Assembly: GCA_017306245.1 (NCBI GenBank)
Contig: JAFKIY010000004.1
Location: 62,001 to 126,000, forward strand
Direction: 5' to 3'
DNA: 64,000 bases
Source of the DNA: Micrococcales bacterium
GTDB taxonomy: Bacteria > Actinomycetota > Actinomycetes > Actinomycetales > Microbacteriaceae
In this document: positions 51,851-63,647 of the stretch, piece by piece
Position numbering within the stretch: the first letter of the stretch is position 1
Layout of the letters: each line of letters begins with the position of its first letter
Notes under the pieces: model-generated
The model's database searches: none
Told to the model about the DNA's origin: nothing
The model's input: only the letters and a program-made list of their open reading frames with translations
Program-made: the position numbers and the translations under genes

Positions 51851-52852
51851 TCATTGCCGGCCAGGCCACCGCGGCCCGTTTGCTGGAAATTCAGGAAGTC
51901 GCGTCACTGAGCCATCAAGCAACCGCCAATTTCTGCGGCCGAACGGGGCGGAGCCGACGCGAGTTCCTGAATTTCCAGCTTGGGGTCGCTGCGGATGCCG
52001 CTGCCGCAGCGCGATCTCGATCGCTTCGAGAATCGAGGCGAATTCGTATCTTGCCATCGAGTAGGTCGCAAGAATCGGATGTCGGCCTTCCGCAGTGATC
52101 TTGACATTCTTGCGCCAATCCGCTTCCCTTCTGCCCTCATGGGTTCTGCCGCCAAGCTCGATGGCCACGTCATCCTCGACGACGAGGTCGATCCGTTCGA
52201 TATCGCCCACTCGCACCTGACTGACCACACGGTAACCGGCAATCTGAAGCCAGCTGCGGACGACGCTCTCAAGAATGCTGTCGCACCGCGGGTCGATCCA
52301 ATGCGCAATCATCCGAGCATCGTCGGGTAGAGCCAGCAGGATGCTTTCGAACGACATCCTGTCAATTGACCCCGACTTGAACGCCCAGTCGAATGCCGCG
52401 ACCGCGACTTCGAATGGCTCATCAAGGGCCACTGACCGAAGCGCCTCAGCCAGAGACACACTCGTCACATCACCTTCCGCAAGGACGGCATCGTCATCCC
52501 AGTGGATGACGACATCTTCCGCCTCGGTTGGATTGAGCCGCCGGAATCGGTCCCATTGCTCGCGGAGCCTACTTGCACGGCGAGGAACTGACACGTGCAG
52601 CGGATGGTCGATCCAGGTCCAGGCGCCGCGGGCGATGAGGGCGGATATCCCGGTCAACCTGCCTCCGACTCTGGAGGCGCGCAAGGCAGGATCGTTGTCG
52701 TTGAGAGTTGAGTACCAACCCTGCCGCGCGCGGATGACGGAACCGCTCCGAACGGCAGCGGTTAGCGCCCAGTCGTGAGCGCCCAGAGCGATGAGTTCCT
52801 GCTTCTGCGCGAGCCCACCGAGCTGCTGGACCATCCTCCGAACGGGCTCCAT
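51851..52852 (-). CDS. AbiEi-like/DUF559-type nuclease-fold protein, palindrome-flanked (unit B)
   Basis: A 333-residue protein. The N-terminal winged-helix pattern of AbiEi antitoxins is visible (QLGGLAQKQELIALGAHDWALTAAVRSGSV then RARQGWYST, about residues 8-52). The C-terminal part (about 200-290) has the Vsr/DUF559 nuclease-like order: SILESVVRSWLQIAGY, IERIDLVVEDDVAIELGG and THEGRREADWRKN. The last ~45 residues are encoded by the left flanking palindrome, so the gene reads through its own repeat. Inserted between dsbA-like and glyS. The start (ATG 52852) is uncertain; 52876 is possible. Confidence 0.65.
   Translation of the reverse strand: MEPVRRMVQQLGGLAQKQELIALGAHDWALTAAVRSGSVIRARQGWYSTLNDNDPALRASRVGGRLTGISALIARGAWTWIDHPLHVSVPRRASRLREQWDRFRRLNPTEAEDVVIHWDDDAVLAEGDVTSVSLAEALRSVALDEPFEVAVAAFDWAFKSGSIDRMSFESILLALPDDARMIAHWIDPRCDSILESVVRSWLQIAGYRVVSQVRVGDIERIDLVVEDDVAIELGGRTHEGRREADWRKNVKITAEGRHPILATYSMARYEFASILEAIEIALRQRHPQRPQAGNSGTRVGSAPFGRRNWRLLDGSVTRLPEFPANGPRWPGRQ
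51882..51979. repeat. Palindrome at left end of DUF559 unit B
   Basis: 51882-51905 pairs with 51956-51979, 24 bp with one mismatch, around a 50-base interior. The inner part of each arm is ATTCAGGAANNCRCGTC, shared with the right-end palindrome. Confidence 0.8.
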
Positions 52853-52971
52853 CCGCAAATCCTGCGGCCCCTGCAACGCCCCGGGACCCAGCTCGACCGC
52901 AATTTCCTACTTGTCTAGGGATCAGTGCGCTGTGTGGGAGTGGAAGCCCAACCGACGTGAGATCCGCGGAA

Positions 52972-53042
52972 ATTCAGGAATACACGTCGGATTCCGGGGA
53001 AAAACACCCTCTCGCGCCCGTCGCAGACGTGGATTCCTGAAT
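52972..53042. repeat. Palindrome at right end of DUF559 unit B
   Basis: 52972-52988 pairs with 53026-53042, 17 bp with one mismatch, around 37 bases. The arms ATTCAGGAATACACGTC and ATTCAGGAATCCACGTC match the arms at 51882-51979. It lies upstream of the unit B gene and 50 bases from the glyS stop. Confidence 0.8.
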
Positions 53043-53091
53043 GCCCAAGAGTGAAGGGGTCGGATGTCGAGGTTGGGCTCACGCGGGTCGC

Positions 53092-54477
53092 CTACGTGCC
53101 GAGGAGCTGCTCGGCGAGGTAGCCCTGGAGGCGGTCGAGGGCGATGCGCTCCTGCGCCATCGAATCGCGCTCGCGCACGGTCACCGCCTTGTCCTCGAGC
53201 GAGTCGAAGTCGACCGTGATCGCGAACGGCGTACCGATCTCATCCTGACGGCGGTAGCGGCGCCCGATCGCACCGGCGTCATCGAAGTCGATGTTCCAAA
53301 ACTTGCGCAAATCCGCCGCAAGCTGCTTCGCAATCGGCGACAGCTCCTCGTTTCGCGACAGCGGCAGCACGGCCGCCTTCACCGGGGCGAGCCTTCGATC
53401 AAGCCGAAGCACCGTGCGCTTGTCGACACCGCCCTTCGTGTTCGGCGCCTCATCCTCGTGGTAGGCGTCGATGAGGAACGCCATCATCGACCGGGTGAGG
53501 CCGACCGCGGGTTCGATGACGTAGGGCGTCCAGCGCTCATTCCTCGTCTGGTCGAAGTAGGAGAGGTCGGTTCCGGAGTGTTCGCTGTGCGTGGTGAGGT
53601 CGAAATCGGTGCGGTTCGCCACGCCCTCCAGCTCCCCCCACTCGCTGCCCTGGAACCCGAACCGGTACTCGAGGTCGACGGTGCGCTTGGAGTAGTGGGA
53701 GAGCTTCTCTTTCGGATGCTCGAAGAGCCGAAGATTGTCGCGTTTCAGCCCGAGATCGACATACCAGTTCACCCGTTCGTCGATCCAGTACTGGTGCCAC
53801 TCCTCATCCGAGCCCGGCTCGACGAAGAACTCCATCTCCATCTGCTCGAACTCGCGGGTGCGGAATATGAAGTTCCCAGGGGTGATTTCGTTGCGGAAGC
53901 TCTTACCGACCTGCGCGATACCAAATGGCGGCTTCATCCGAGATGCGCCGAGCACGTTGTTGAAGTTCACGAAAATGCCCTGCGCGGTTTCCGGCCGCAG
54001 ATAGTGCAGGCCGCTTTCCTCCTCCACGGGGCCGAGGTAGGTCTTCAGCATCATCTGGAAATCGCGCGGTTCGGTCCACTGGCCGCGCGTCCCGCAGTTC
54101 GGGCACACGATGTCGGCCAGCCCGTTCTCCGGGGCTCGTCCCTTTTTCTCCTCGTACGCCTCCTCGAGATGGTCGGCGCGGAACCTGCGGTGACAGTTCA
54201 GGCACTCGGTGAGCGGATCGGTGAACGCTCCGACATGCCCGGAGGCAACCCACACCTGGCGGGGCTGGATGATGGCGGAGTCGAGCCCGACGATGTCGTC
54301 CCGCGAGGTGACCATCGCCTTCCACCACTGGCGCTTGATGTTCTCCTTGAGCTCGACGCCGAGGGGACCGTAATCCCACGCGGACCGCGATCCACCGTAA
54401 ATCTCCCCCGCCTGGAACACGAACCCGCGGCGTTTGGCGAGGGAAATGACGGCATCGAGGGAGGAGGCGGTGGCCAC
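53092..54477 (-). CDS. glyS: Glycyl-tRNA synthetase (single-chain, class II)
   Basis: A 461-residue homodimer-type GlyRS. It opens [20 protein letters not shown] and [14 protein letters not shown], with a zinc-binding CLNCHRRF ... CPNCG region. Class II motif 2 is in [27 protein letters not shown], and the anticodon-binding domain follows [13 protein letters not shown] start with GGAG eight bases upstream. It charges tRNA-Gly for translation. Confidence 0.97.
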   Translation of the reverse strand: MATASSLDAVISLAKRRGFVFQAGEIYGGSRSAWDYGPLGVELKENIKRQWWKAMVTSRDDIVGLDSAIIQPRQVWVASGHVGAFTDPLTECLNCHRRFRADHLEEAYEEKKGRAPENGLADIVCPNCGTRGQWTEPRDFQMMLKTYLGPVEEESGLHYLRPETAQGIFVNFNNVLGASRMKPPFGIAQVGKSFRNEITPGNFIFRTREFEQMEMEFFVEPGSDEEWHQYWIDERVNWYVDLGLKRDNLRLFEHPKEKLSHYSKRTVDLEYRFGFQGSEWGELEGVANRTDFDLTTHSEHSGTDLSYFDQTRNERWTPYVIEPAVGLTRSMMAFLIDAYHEDEAPNTKGGVDKRTVLRLDRRLAPVKAAVLPLSRNEELSPIAKQLAADLRKFWNIDFDDAGAIGRRYRRQDEIGTPFAITVDFDSLEDKAVTVRERDSMAQERIALDRLQGYLAEQLLGT

Positions 54478-54603
54478 GAGTGATACTCCAGAGGTCTTAC
54501 CGGGCGCGCGGCTCGCGTCCGGTCGGCAGTGATCCTCCAGTTTAGGGCCGGACGACCCGCACAGAACGCCAGGGAGGCGGTACGGCTCGCACGCCTCGCG
54601 TGC

Positions 54604-55683
54604 TCAGCGCAGCGCTTTCGCGACCGCCTCCACATCGCTCTGGTCGTTCCACAGGTGAAGGGATGCGCGCAACCGACCCGCGCGCCCGGACACGGTGATC
54701 CCGGCGGAAACGAGCCTGGCCATGTCCTTCTGGTCCGCATCCGCCCACGTGACGATCGGCTGATGCTGCTGAGGGATGTCCAGCGCGTCGCACAGCGCGT
54801 CGCCGAGTCCGCTCGTGAATGCCCACACCTCGTTCATATCCAGCCCGGAGAACAGCTGAAGTGCGGGCTCGGCGCCGACCCATGCGGGCCACGCAGGCGA
54901 CACATCGAACTGGCGGGCCGACGCGGCGAGAGCCATGGACGGACCGTAGCAGGAACCCCACACGTCGTCTCCCGCATACCAGCCGGCCTGGATGGGAGTC
55001 AGCACCTTCTGGAAGCGCTCGCTCACGGTCATGAAGGCGACCCCGCGCGGCGAGCACAGCCACTTGTAGGCGTGGCACAGCGTCGCATCGAACATCGCCG
55101 CATCCGCCGGGTACACGCCGGCGGCCTGAGTGAGGTCGCACACCGTGAATGCGTCGTGCTGCCGGGCAGCGGCGACGACGGCGGCAGCGTCCGCGATGCG
55201 GCCGGTCGCGGATTGGGCGAGCGAGAACACGACGAGCCAGGTGTCATCCGTCACGGATGCGGCGAGCTCGTCGAGCGGGAGCGCGCGCACCCGGATCCCT
55301 TTCCTCTGCAGGAACGGGAACATGATCGACGAGAAGTCGCCGTCCACGCACAGAACCTCGGCGCCATCCGGCACCGCCGCCGCGAACACGCTTGCCATGA
55401 CGGACGTCTGGGAACCGGTCGCGACCCGGGCCGCATCGACGCCGACGAGCTTCGCGTAGTGTGCGCGGGTGTTCTCGTGGATCGCGTCGTAGTCGACGGG
55501 GTCGCGGCGGCCGGCAGCCCACAATTCGATGTCGGCCAATTGCGCGTCCACGGTCGCTTTCGTCGGCAGGCCGATCGAGGCGACCGCAAGATACCCGCGC
55601 GCGGCATCCTCGCGGAACTGCCCGATGGCACTGGTGAGTGCCGGTGAATGGTGACGGCTTGTGGCCGCGGATGCTGTGGTCAT
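54604..55683 (-). CDS. Class V aminotransferase-fold PLP protein
   Basis: A 359-residue fold-type I PLP enzyme of the cysteine desulfurase/kynureninase-like class V group. RVATGSQTSVMASVFAAAVPDGAEVL is the phosphate-binding region, and AFTVCDLTQAAGVYPADAA holds the PLP aspartate. The Schiff-base Lys is in CHAYKWLCSPRGVAFM. It lacks a clear active-site cysteine loop, so desulfurase activity is doubtful. It lies alone downstream of a divergent membrane protein. Confidence 0.82.
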   Translation of the reverse strand: MTTASAATSRHHSPALTSAIGQFREDAARGYLAVASIGLPTKATVDAQLADIELWAAGRRDPVDYDAIHENTRAHYAKLVGVDAARVATGSQTSVMASVFAAAVPDGAEVLCVDGDFSSIMFPFLQRKGIRVRALPLDELAASVTDDTWLVVFSLAQSATGRIADAAAVVAAARQHDAFTVCDLTQAAGVYPADAAMFDATLCHAYKWLCSPRGVAFMTVSERFQKVLTPIQAGWYAGDDVWGSCYGPSMALAASARQFDVSPAWPAWVGAEPALQLFSGLDMNEVWAFTSGLGDALCDALDIPQQHQPIVTWADADQKDMARLVSAGITVSGRAGRLRASLHLWNDQSDVEAVAKALR

Positions 55684-55862
55684 GATTCAATCCTGCCCCT
55701 CTCATCGCGCGGCGGCAGCGCATTCTGGTGCAACTTTCTTGCGCGCCCGCCGCTAAACCTGCCGAGTCACGCGTAGAGCGCCGAAAATACGGCGTGTTGC
55801 GTGGTGCCCGCGCTGCTAATCTTTGCTCACCTCCGTTTCACCCGGCTCAGAAACAGGACACT

Positions 55863-57515
55863 GTGAAAGCTACACACCGGTCTGTAGTTCGCGTTCTGTT
55901 TGCCTGTGTGCTTGGCGCAGTCCTCGCCACCGGTGGAGCCACAGCCGCCGTCGCCGCATCGCTGGAAACCCCCACCCCGGCTCCCACCGCGGACGACAGT
56001 GTCGTGACGTACTACGGCCCCGACAATTGGGTGTACGAAGACGGCGATACGGCCGCGTACGACCAGACATTCGGGGTGAACTGCTCGACCGGCGTGTGCT
56101 TGCTCTTCGGTTATGCCGAAGAGAAGCGGGTGCCGCGCGTGGAGGTTATCGACGGGCGGGCGACTTTCGACGTGCCCGCCGAAGGGACCCTGTGTTCGGA
56201 TGAATACCAGTGGGCGACCACCACGACCGTGGAGTTCTCTGGCACCACCGCGACACTGACGCAGGTCAGTCACGGCACGGGAATCATCACGTGCCCCAAC
56301 GGAACCAGGAACCGCTACCTGGGGGTGACCAGCACTTCTCAGGGCACACTCGTCTCGGGGAACCCCTGCTTCATCACGGGGACATGTCCAACGCCGGAAC
56401 CCTCAGTCGAACCGACGCCCACGGCCATTGCCTTGCCTGCACAACCCTCGACGCCATCCAGAGCCATCGACGAACCCGGAGTGCTGAGCGCCCTGCCCAC
56501 CGTCGCTGTCGTCGCCTCCCCGCAGAACGCACTGTGGGCAACCGCGATGGCGGTCATTTTGGTGCTCCTGCTCGCGTTCCCGACCCAACTGCTCAACTCT
56601 GCCGCCGAAACGGGATCGGAGCGCGTCGCACACTGGGGCGAAAAATTCGCCAAGACGGCAGGAGGCGCCGGATCACGCTGGGGTGCATTTCTGTCGCGCG
56701 TCACCTCACTCACCGGATGGCGCGCTGCAGCGATCGGCATTGCTGCGGCAGCGATCATCGCGTCATTCGTCGACCCGGGATTTGGACTGAACGCGGCCAG
56801 CATCCGCACGTTCGTCTCGATCCTCGTCTCGATCGCGATACAAATCCTTGCCGGCTGGCTGCTCCTGATCTGGGTCGTCCGGCGAACGCATCCGACGGCG
56901 ACCGCCGAGTTCGAGTTTCGCCCGCTGACGCTCCTGATCGTCGTGGCGGCCGTCATCCTGACCAGGATCACCGGATTCGAGCCGGGCATCATTTTCGGGC
57001 TCGTCGCCGGCGTTGGTTTCGGAGCGCTTCTCGCTACGGCCGAACGTGCTCGCGTCGCGCTCATCGGGCTGGCGCTCGCATTCGCCCTGTCCGTTCTCGC
57101 CTGGCTCGGTTACAGCCTGTTGAACGTCATCGATGGCGGCGGACCGGTCGTCGTTTTCGTTTCGGAAACGCTCTCGTCGTTGGCCATTGCCGGCATTTCG
57201 GCACTCCCCATCGCTCTCGTGCCCATTGGCGGGATGACGGGACGGATCATCTGGAACTGGAATCGTTGGGTCTGGATGGGCGCTTATGCGGTGGGGCTCT
57301 TCGGGTTCTTCCTCATCCTCATGCCGATGCCGTTCTCGTGGGAGGAAGTTCCGTTGAGCCTTCCCGTGTGGACGGGCCTCTTCGTCGCGTACGCGGTGGG
57401 CGCGGTGATCGTGTGGGCGCTCATCGTGCGGCCGTGGCAGAAGCTGGACCCTGCGGAAGCGATCGAGGAAAGTCCGGCCGGCAAGACCGGCACTAGGGCC
57501 GGGACGACGACCTAA
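55863..57515 (+). CDS. Secreted/multi-spanning membrane protein, unknown
   Basis: A 550-residue protein. A cleavable signal peptide (about 1-35, ending AAVAASL) precedes an extracytoplasmic domain of about 170 residues with paired cysteines ([21 protein letters not shown]). A Pro/Thr linker follows, then about nine transmembrane helices. [16 protein letters not shown] within the membrane part is seen in a conserved Microbacteriaceae membrane protein family of unknown role. The GTG has AGGA seven bases upstream. It is convergent with uppS, overlapping by four bases. Confidence 0.75.
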   Translation: MKATHRSVVRVLFACVLGAVLATGGATAAVAASLETPTPAPTADDSVVTYYGPDNWVYEDGDTAAYDQTFGVNCSTGVCLLFGYAEEKRVPRVEVIDGRATFDVPAEGTLCSDEYQWATTTTVEFSGTTATLTQVSHGTGIITCPNGTRNRYLGVTSTSQGTLVSGNPCFITGTCPTPEPSVEPTPTAIALPAQPSTPSRAIDEPGVLSALPTVAVVASPQNALWATAMAVILVLLLAFPTQLLNSAAETGSERVAHWGEKFAKTAGGAGSRWGAFLSRVTSLTGWRAAAIGIAAAAIIASFVDPGFGLNAASIRTFVSILVSIAIQILAGWLLLIWVVRRTHPTATAEFEFRPLTLLIVVAAVILTRITGFEPGIIFGLVAGVGFGALLATAERARVALIGLALAFALSVLAWLGYSLLNVIDGGGPVVVFVSETLSSLAIAGISALPIALVPIGGMTGRIIWNWNRWVWMGAYAVGLFGFFLILMPMPFSWEEVPLSLPVWTGLFVAYAVGAVIVWALIVRPWQKLDPAEAIEESPAGKTGTRAGTTT

Positions 57516-58315
57516 GCGCTCGGCGCATCCTTGGCCGCACCGAATCGACGGTTGCGGGACGCAAACACTTCGGCTGCCCGCCATAAGTCCTCGCGGGTGA
57601 AATCGGGCCACAGCGTGTCGAGGAACACCATCTCGGCGTACGCGCTCTGCCACAGCAGGAAGTTGCTCGTACGTTGCTCCCCCGAACTGCGCACGAACAG
57701 GTCGACGTCCGGCAGGTCGGGCGTGTACAGGTGCCGCTGGATGCTGCGTTCGGTGATGCCGCCCGGCGTGAGCCTGCCCGCCGCAACCTCGGTCGCAAGG
57801 GCGCGCACGGCATCCGTGATCTCGACGCGTCCGCCGTAATTCACGCACATCGTGAGGGTCAGCACGCTGTTTCGCGCGGTCAGTTTCTCGGCGAACTGGA
57901 GTTCCTTGATGACGGAGCCCCACAGTCGCGGCTTCCGGCCGGCCCAGCGGATGCGAACGCCCCAGTCGTTCAGCTGGTCGCGCCGGCGATGCAGCACGGA
58001 ACGGTTGAATCCCATGAGGAAGCGCACTTCCTCGGGGGAACGCTTCCAGTTCTCGGTGGAGAACGCGTACACGCTCAGATGTTTCACCCCGAGCTGGATG
58101 GCGCCGGCCACGACGTCCAGCAGCGCGGCTTCCCCTGCGCGGTGCCCTTCGATGCGGGTGAGCCCGCGCGCGTTCGCCCAGCGGCCGTTGCCGTCCATCA
58201 CGATCGCCACATGTTCCGGGACGGCCGCCGAGGGAAGCTTCGGCGGGTAGATCCCCGTCCAGTCGACGGGCCGAAAATCTACCGCATCCTTGTGCGTCTT
58301 CGGCGCGGGGGTCAT
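57512..58315 (-). CDS. uppS: Isoprenyl (undecaprenyl/decaprenyl) diphosphate synthase
   Basis: A 267-residue cis-prenyltransferase. [27 protein letters not shown] contains the catalytic Asp and diphosphate-binding loop. [10 protein letters not shown] and the C-terminal [25 protein letters not shown] complete the signature. It makes the lipid carrier for peptidoglycan. The ATG overlaps the recO stop by four bases. Confidence 0.96.
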   Translation of the reverse strand: MTPAPKTHKDAVDFRPVDWTGIYPPKLPSAAVPEHVAIVMDGNGRWANARGLTRIEGHRAGEAALLDVVAGAIQLGVKHLSVYAFSTENWKRSPEEVRFLMGFNRSVLHRRRDQLNDWGVRIRWAGRKPRLWGSVIKELQFAEKLTARNSVLTLTMCVNYGGRVEITDAVRALATEVAAGRLTPGGITERSIQRHLYTPDLPDVDLFVRSSGEQRTSNFLLWQSAYAEMVFLDTLWPDFTREDLWRAAEVFASRNRRFGAAKDAPSA

Positions 58316-59091
58316 CGTGTTCTCCCTTCGAATGCCTCAGGGAGCGGGACAGCACGATCGGGCTGCGGCGACCGATCGACGTGCTGGAGCGAACGCAGGC
58401 TGCGCTCGAGGTGGAACTGCACGTACGCGGCGATGATCCCGCTGGCCTGGCCGCGGGAGCGTTCCTGCGAGGCATCCGCGTATTCCCAGTCACCGGCGAG
58501 AAGCGCGGCGAGAAGTTCGAGCGTGAGGGCGTCGAGACGCGGAGCCCCCGGCGGCGCGACATCGTCCGCGACAACCCCGCCGAGCTGGACGACGAATGCG
58601 GTGTGCGGCCCTGGAGCGCCGGTGACCGCGCAATTGACGAAACTCGGTTCCCAGCCGGCGATGGCGAGCGACCTCAACAGATACGAATCCAGGGTGAGGC
58701 TTGCGCTGTGTTCGCGGCGTGCCAGCGACCTCAGCGCGCCCACGAGGAGCAGGTACTGCTGAAGCGAACCCGAGTCCTCCGTGACCTTGTCCGCGGTTTC
58801 CACCATGACGTTGGCGGCGGTGAAACTCGCGTAGTCGCCCATGATCTCGGCACCATACGCCCCAATGGATTCAGCCTGGGTGACGATGTCGAGGCTTCGT
58901 CCCTCGTAGAATTGCGCGTCCACGACCATGAACGGTTCGAGCCGTGACCCGAACTTCGACCCGGTGCGGCGTACCCCCTTCGCCACGGCTCGGATCTTGC
59001 CGCGCTGGCGCCCCAGCATCGTCACGATGCGGTCGGCTTCACCCAGCTTGTGGGTGCGCAGCACGACGGCTTCGTCACGGTAAAGGGGCAT
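58312..59091 (-). CDS. recO: DNA repair protein RecO
   Basis: A 259-residue recombination mediator. The N-terminal OB fold opens [22 protein letters not shown] and [24 protein letters not shown]. The helical C-terminal part has [18 protein letters not shown]. It loads RecA with RecR at gaps. Start ATG 59091 has GATAAT-TGGTGG upstream (-10 at 59098-59103), a leaderless promoter divergent from the next gene. Confidence 0.94.
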   Translation of the reverse strand: MPLYRDEAVVLRTHKLGEADRIVTMLGRQRGKIRAVAKGVRRTGSKFGSRLEPFMVVDAQFYEGRSLDIVTQAESIGAYGAEIMGDYASFTAANVMVETADKVTEDSGSLQQYLLLVGALRSLARREHSASLTLDSYLLRSLAIAGWEPSFVNCAVTGAPGPHTAFVVQLGGVVADDVAPPGAPRLDALTLELLAALLAGDWEYADASQERSRGQASGIIAAYVQFHLERSLRSLQHVDRSPQPDRAVPLPEAFEGRTR

Positions 59092-59167
59092 CCACCAATT
59101 ATCGGCGCACCGGCTTCAAATTCGCCGCGTCGCGGCGGTCGGTCGGCCAATGCACAAGAATGACACC

Positions 59168-61632
<2,465 letters not shown>

Positions 61633-61646
61633 TTAAATCAGCAGAA

Positions 61647-61686
61647 GCCGCGACGAGGAGGGACCCGAACTAGGTCTCGTCGCGGC
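61647..61686 (-). terminator. leuA attenuator hairpin
   Basis: GCCGCGACGAG (61647-61657) pairs perfectly with CTCGTCGCGGC (61676-61686), with a 18-base loop. On the transcript the 5' arm is the end of the leader peptide gene, so ribosome position controls whether it folds. Confidence 0.7.
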
Positions 61687-61714
61687 AGCTAAGAAGCAGC
61701 GAGCGGAACAACAC
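61670..61714 (-). CDS. leuL: leuA leader peptide
   Basis: A 14-codon frame on the minus strand, GTG start and TAG stop, reading M-L-F-R-S-L-L-L-S-C-R-D-E-T. Four of its codons are leucine, three of them consecutive (CTG CTT CTT). This is the hallmark of leucine attenuation. TATTCT lies exactly six bases before the GTG, so the leader would be translated from the first base of the RNA. When charged tRNA-Leu is scarce the ribosome stalls and the hairpin is not formed. Confidence 0.72.
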   Translation of the reverse strand: MLFRSLLLSCRDET

Positions 61715-61720
61715 GGATTC

Positions 61721-61726
61721 AGAATA
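61721..61726 (-). promoter_or_regulatory. -10 element of the leuA operon
   Basis: TATTCT on the minus strand, six bases (GAATCC) before the leader-peptide GTG. Confidence 0.6.
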
Positions 61727-61817
61727 CCACTGTGTCCGCGGGAGCGTCCCACCGTGACGACCGGGAAAGCATTTCCGTTGGGTTACGCTCGAGCGAATCT
61801 GACGGCACAGTGGAGTA

Positions 61818-62465
61818 ATGACCACGCGATCACACACCGCGCTCCAGCGCGTGCCGTTCACCGCACTCAGCGCTGCCGTTGGCATCCTGGCCGCCGTGGC
61901 ACTCCTCGGGGCGTGCTCGACACCCGCCCGGCCCGGAGCACAGCCCCCCGCAGGCATCCCTGCCCCCGGCGAGGTTCTCGGTCAGGGCACGGTAATCCAG
62001 ATCGGCGATTCCGCACCGCAGTTCTGCCTCGGCCCGGTGGCGGAATCGTATCCGCCACAGTGCAGCGGACCGGCAATTGCGGGATGGGACTGGCATGGAT
62101 TGCAGGGTGTCGAGACGTCGGGCGATGTGACGTGGGGCGGCTACGCCGTGCAGGGCACCTGGGACGGCACGCGATTTACGGTCACGTCACCGCCGATGTG
62201 GCTTGCCCTGTACGACCCGATTCGCATCGTTGACCCCCAGCGGGAGCCCGAGAACGCGGGAATGACAACACAGGGGCGGCTTCTCGCCATTCAGGACGAG
62301 CTTGCGACCGCCGGCGAAGTGCAACCGCTCATGTCCTGGATCGAAAACGGATACCTCTTTGCGACGTACGTCTACGACGACGGCGACATCCAGCGCCACC
62401 TCGACGCCACCTACGGCGCGGATGTCGTGCTCGTCCGTCCGGCACTCCGAGATGTGAATCCCTAG
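61818..62465 (+). CDS. Secreted lipoprotein, unknown
   Basis: A 215-residue lipoprotein. The signal peptide ends LLGAC (Cys about 33), followed by a Pro-rich linker. The mature domain has paired cysteines (QFCLGPVAESYPPQCSGP) and GWDWHGLQGVETSGDVTWGGYAVQGTWDG. GGAG lies just upstream of the ATG. No family recognised. Its stop is followed by the DUF559 unit A. Confidence 0.75.
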   Translation: MTTRSHTALQRVPFTALSAAVGILAAVALLGACSTPARPGAQPPAGIPAPGEVLGQGTVIQIGDSAPQFCLGPVAESYPPQCSGPAIAGWDWHGLQGVETSGDVTWGGYAVQGTWDGTRFTVTSPPMWLALYDPIRIVDPQREPENAGMTTQGRLLAIQDELATAGEVQPLMSWIENGYLFATYVYDDGDIQRHLDATYGADVVLVRPALRDVNP

Positions 62466-62480
62466 CGCGACCGCCGGCCA

Positions 62481-62502
62481 CCCCACCCCACCAACCCCAC
62501 CC
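62481..62502 (-). other. G-quadruplex-capable tract outside left end of unit A
   Basis: Plus-strand CCCC-A-CCCC-ACCAA-CCCC-A-CCC. The minus strand therefore has four G runs with loops of one to five bases. It lies five bases outside the left palindrome. Confidence 0.55.
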
Positions 62503-62506
62503 AGAC

Positions 62507-62568
62507 TCGCGAAACCGCAGTTTCTGCTTCAACCGTGGGGTTTTGGAGCAGAAACTGCGGTCTCGCGA
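62507..62568. repeat. 62-bp palindrome, left end of DUF559 unit A
   Basis: Arms 62507-62532 and 62543-62568 (26 bp, two non-Watson-Crick positions) around the loop CCGTGGGGTT. Its last base directly precedes the stop codon of the unit A gene. It is an inverted copy of 63543-63604. Confidence 0.9.
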
Positions 62569-63468
62569 TCACCATTGGCGCCAACCAGCATCACAGAGCG
62601 CGAAACGAACCCGCGGCACTGCGTCGACGAGTTGGCCCTTGAGAATGCGCACTATGGTCCAGTTTTCGGAGGCCAGGTCTGCCAGGCGTTCGACATCCCT
62701 CGCATACTGCTTGTCGTCGAGTCGATGCTGCTCACCGTCGTACTCGACGAGCACCCGATACTTCTCGTACACCAGATCGCCAATAGCAATCTGCGCTCCA
62801 AGACGGTTGAAAATTGGGACGTTGACGGCAGGCTCAGGCAAACCTGCGGACACGATTTTCAAACGCAACTCTGATTCCTTCGGAGAGTCAACGCCAGCCC
62901 GCACCCCTTCGAGCGCGACGCGCAGCTTCCGCACGCCTCGTCTCCCCGCAAAGGCGCGGACGGATCCCTGCATGTCGCTCAGCGAGCACAGAGGTGCCGT
63001 GCGGGCACGAAGTCGATCACCGGCAACAATGAGTTCGTTGATTGTGAGTCGCATCGCGAGCTCGCACCAGGCATCCACCGCTGACACGACGCGAAGGCCA
63101 TCCACTGTGGTCACATTGACGCGTTGTTCCTGAACGGTGTGGCCCACGACACCGCGCGCGCGAGGGCCGTCATCCGCATCGAACGTGCAGACGTGGATCG
63201 GCCCGCGGTCGAGTCGCCACGGGATCGGGATGCCGTGGATTCGTGCCGCCGATGCGTGGCTGAAGAACTGGTTTGCTGGCATCCTGGCCGCGTATGCCCG
63301 GCACCGGTCGAGGTGCGTCGATATCGGTTGCGCCGCCCTCACTCCAGTAAATGGGCTTTCCAGGTCTTTGCCGCGCATGCGCCCCAACCCCAGCCCGAGT
63401 GCCGACCCTTCACGGACGGTGAATGCGCGTCCGTGAAGTTCCGTTGGGAGGCGGACGATGCGGGGCAT
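62569..63468 (-). CDS. AbiEi-like/DUF559 nuclease-fold protein, palindrome-flanked (unit A)
   Basis: A 299-residue protein of the actinobacterial AbiEi/DUF559 class. The N-terminal part looks DNA-binding (LPTELHGRAFTVREG ... GRMRGKDLESPFTGVR). The middle part has FFSHASAARIHGIPIP, VNVTTVDGLRVVSAVDAWCEL. The C-terminal Vsr-like nuclease fold has SPKESELRLKIVSAGLPEP, AIGDLVYEKYRVLVEYDGEQHR and YARDVERLADL, so the E...D...ExxG acidic residues are kept. Start ATG 63468 has GAATAT six bases upstream. It sits between convergent ends of a lipoprotein gene and era. Confidence 0.78.
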   Translation of the reverse strand: MPRIVRLPTELHGRAFTVREGSALGLGLGRMRGKDLESPFTGVRAAQPISTHLDRCRAYAARMPANQFFSHASAARIHGIPIPWRLDRGPIHVCTFDADDGPRARGVVGHTVQEQRVNVTTVDGLRVVSAVDAWCELAMRLTINELIVAGDRLRARTAPLCSLSDMQGSVRAFAGRRGVRKLRVALEGVRAGVDSPKESELRLKIVSAGLPEPAVNVPIFNRLGAQIAIGDLVYEKYRVLVEYDGEQHRLDDKQYARDVERLADLASENWTIVRILKGQLVDAVPRVRFALCDAGWRQW

Positions 63469-63542
63469 TGGCAGATATTCCCATCCGTGCGCACTGTGCG
63501 GTGAAAACAGTCCACAGGACCGGAATCCTCACAAAAGTCATT

Positions 63543-63604
63543 CCGCGAAACCGCAGTTTCTGCTCCAAAACCGGACGGTTGGAGCAGAAACTGCGGTTTC
63601 GCGG
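63543..63604. repeat. 62-bp palindrome, right end of DUF559 unit A
   Basis: Arms 63543-63568 and 63579-63604 are perfectly complementary over 26 bp around the loop AACCGGACGG. The reverse complement of the whole 62-mer, loop included, matches the left-end palindrome at all but a few positions, so the two are true terminal inverted copies. Confidence 0.92.
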
Positions 63605-63628
63605 GGATGAGGAGGGGGTGGGAGGGGG
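63603..63628 (+). other. G-quadruplex-capable tract outside right end of unit A
   Basis: Plus-strand GGGG-ATGAGGA-GGGGG-T-GGG-A-GGGGG, four runs of at least three G with loops of up to seven bases. It mirrors the left tract, which is G-rich on the other strand. Confidence 0.55.
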
Positions 63629-63647
63629 CTGAGTGGGATGGAGGGCG

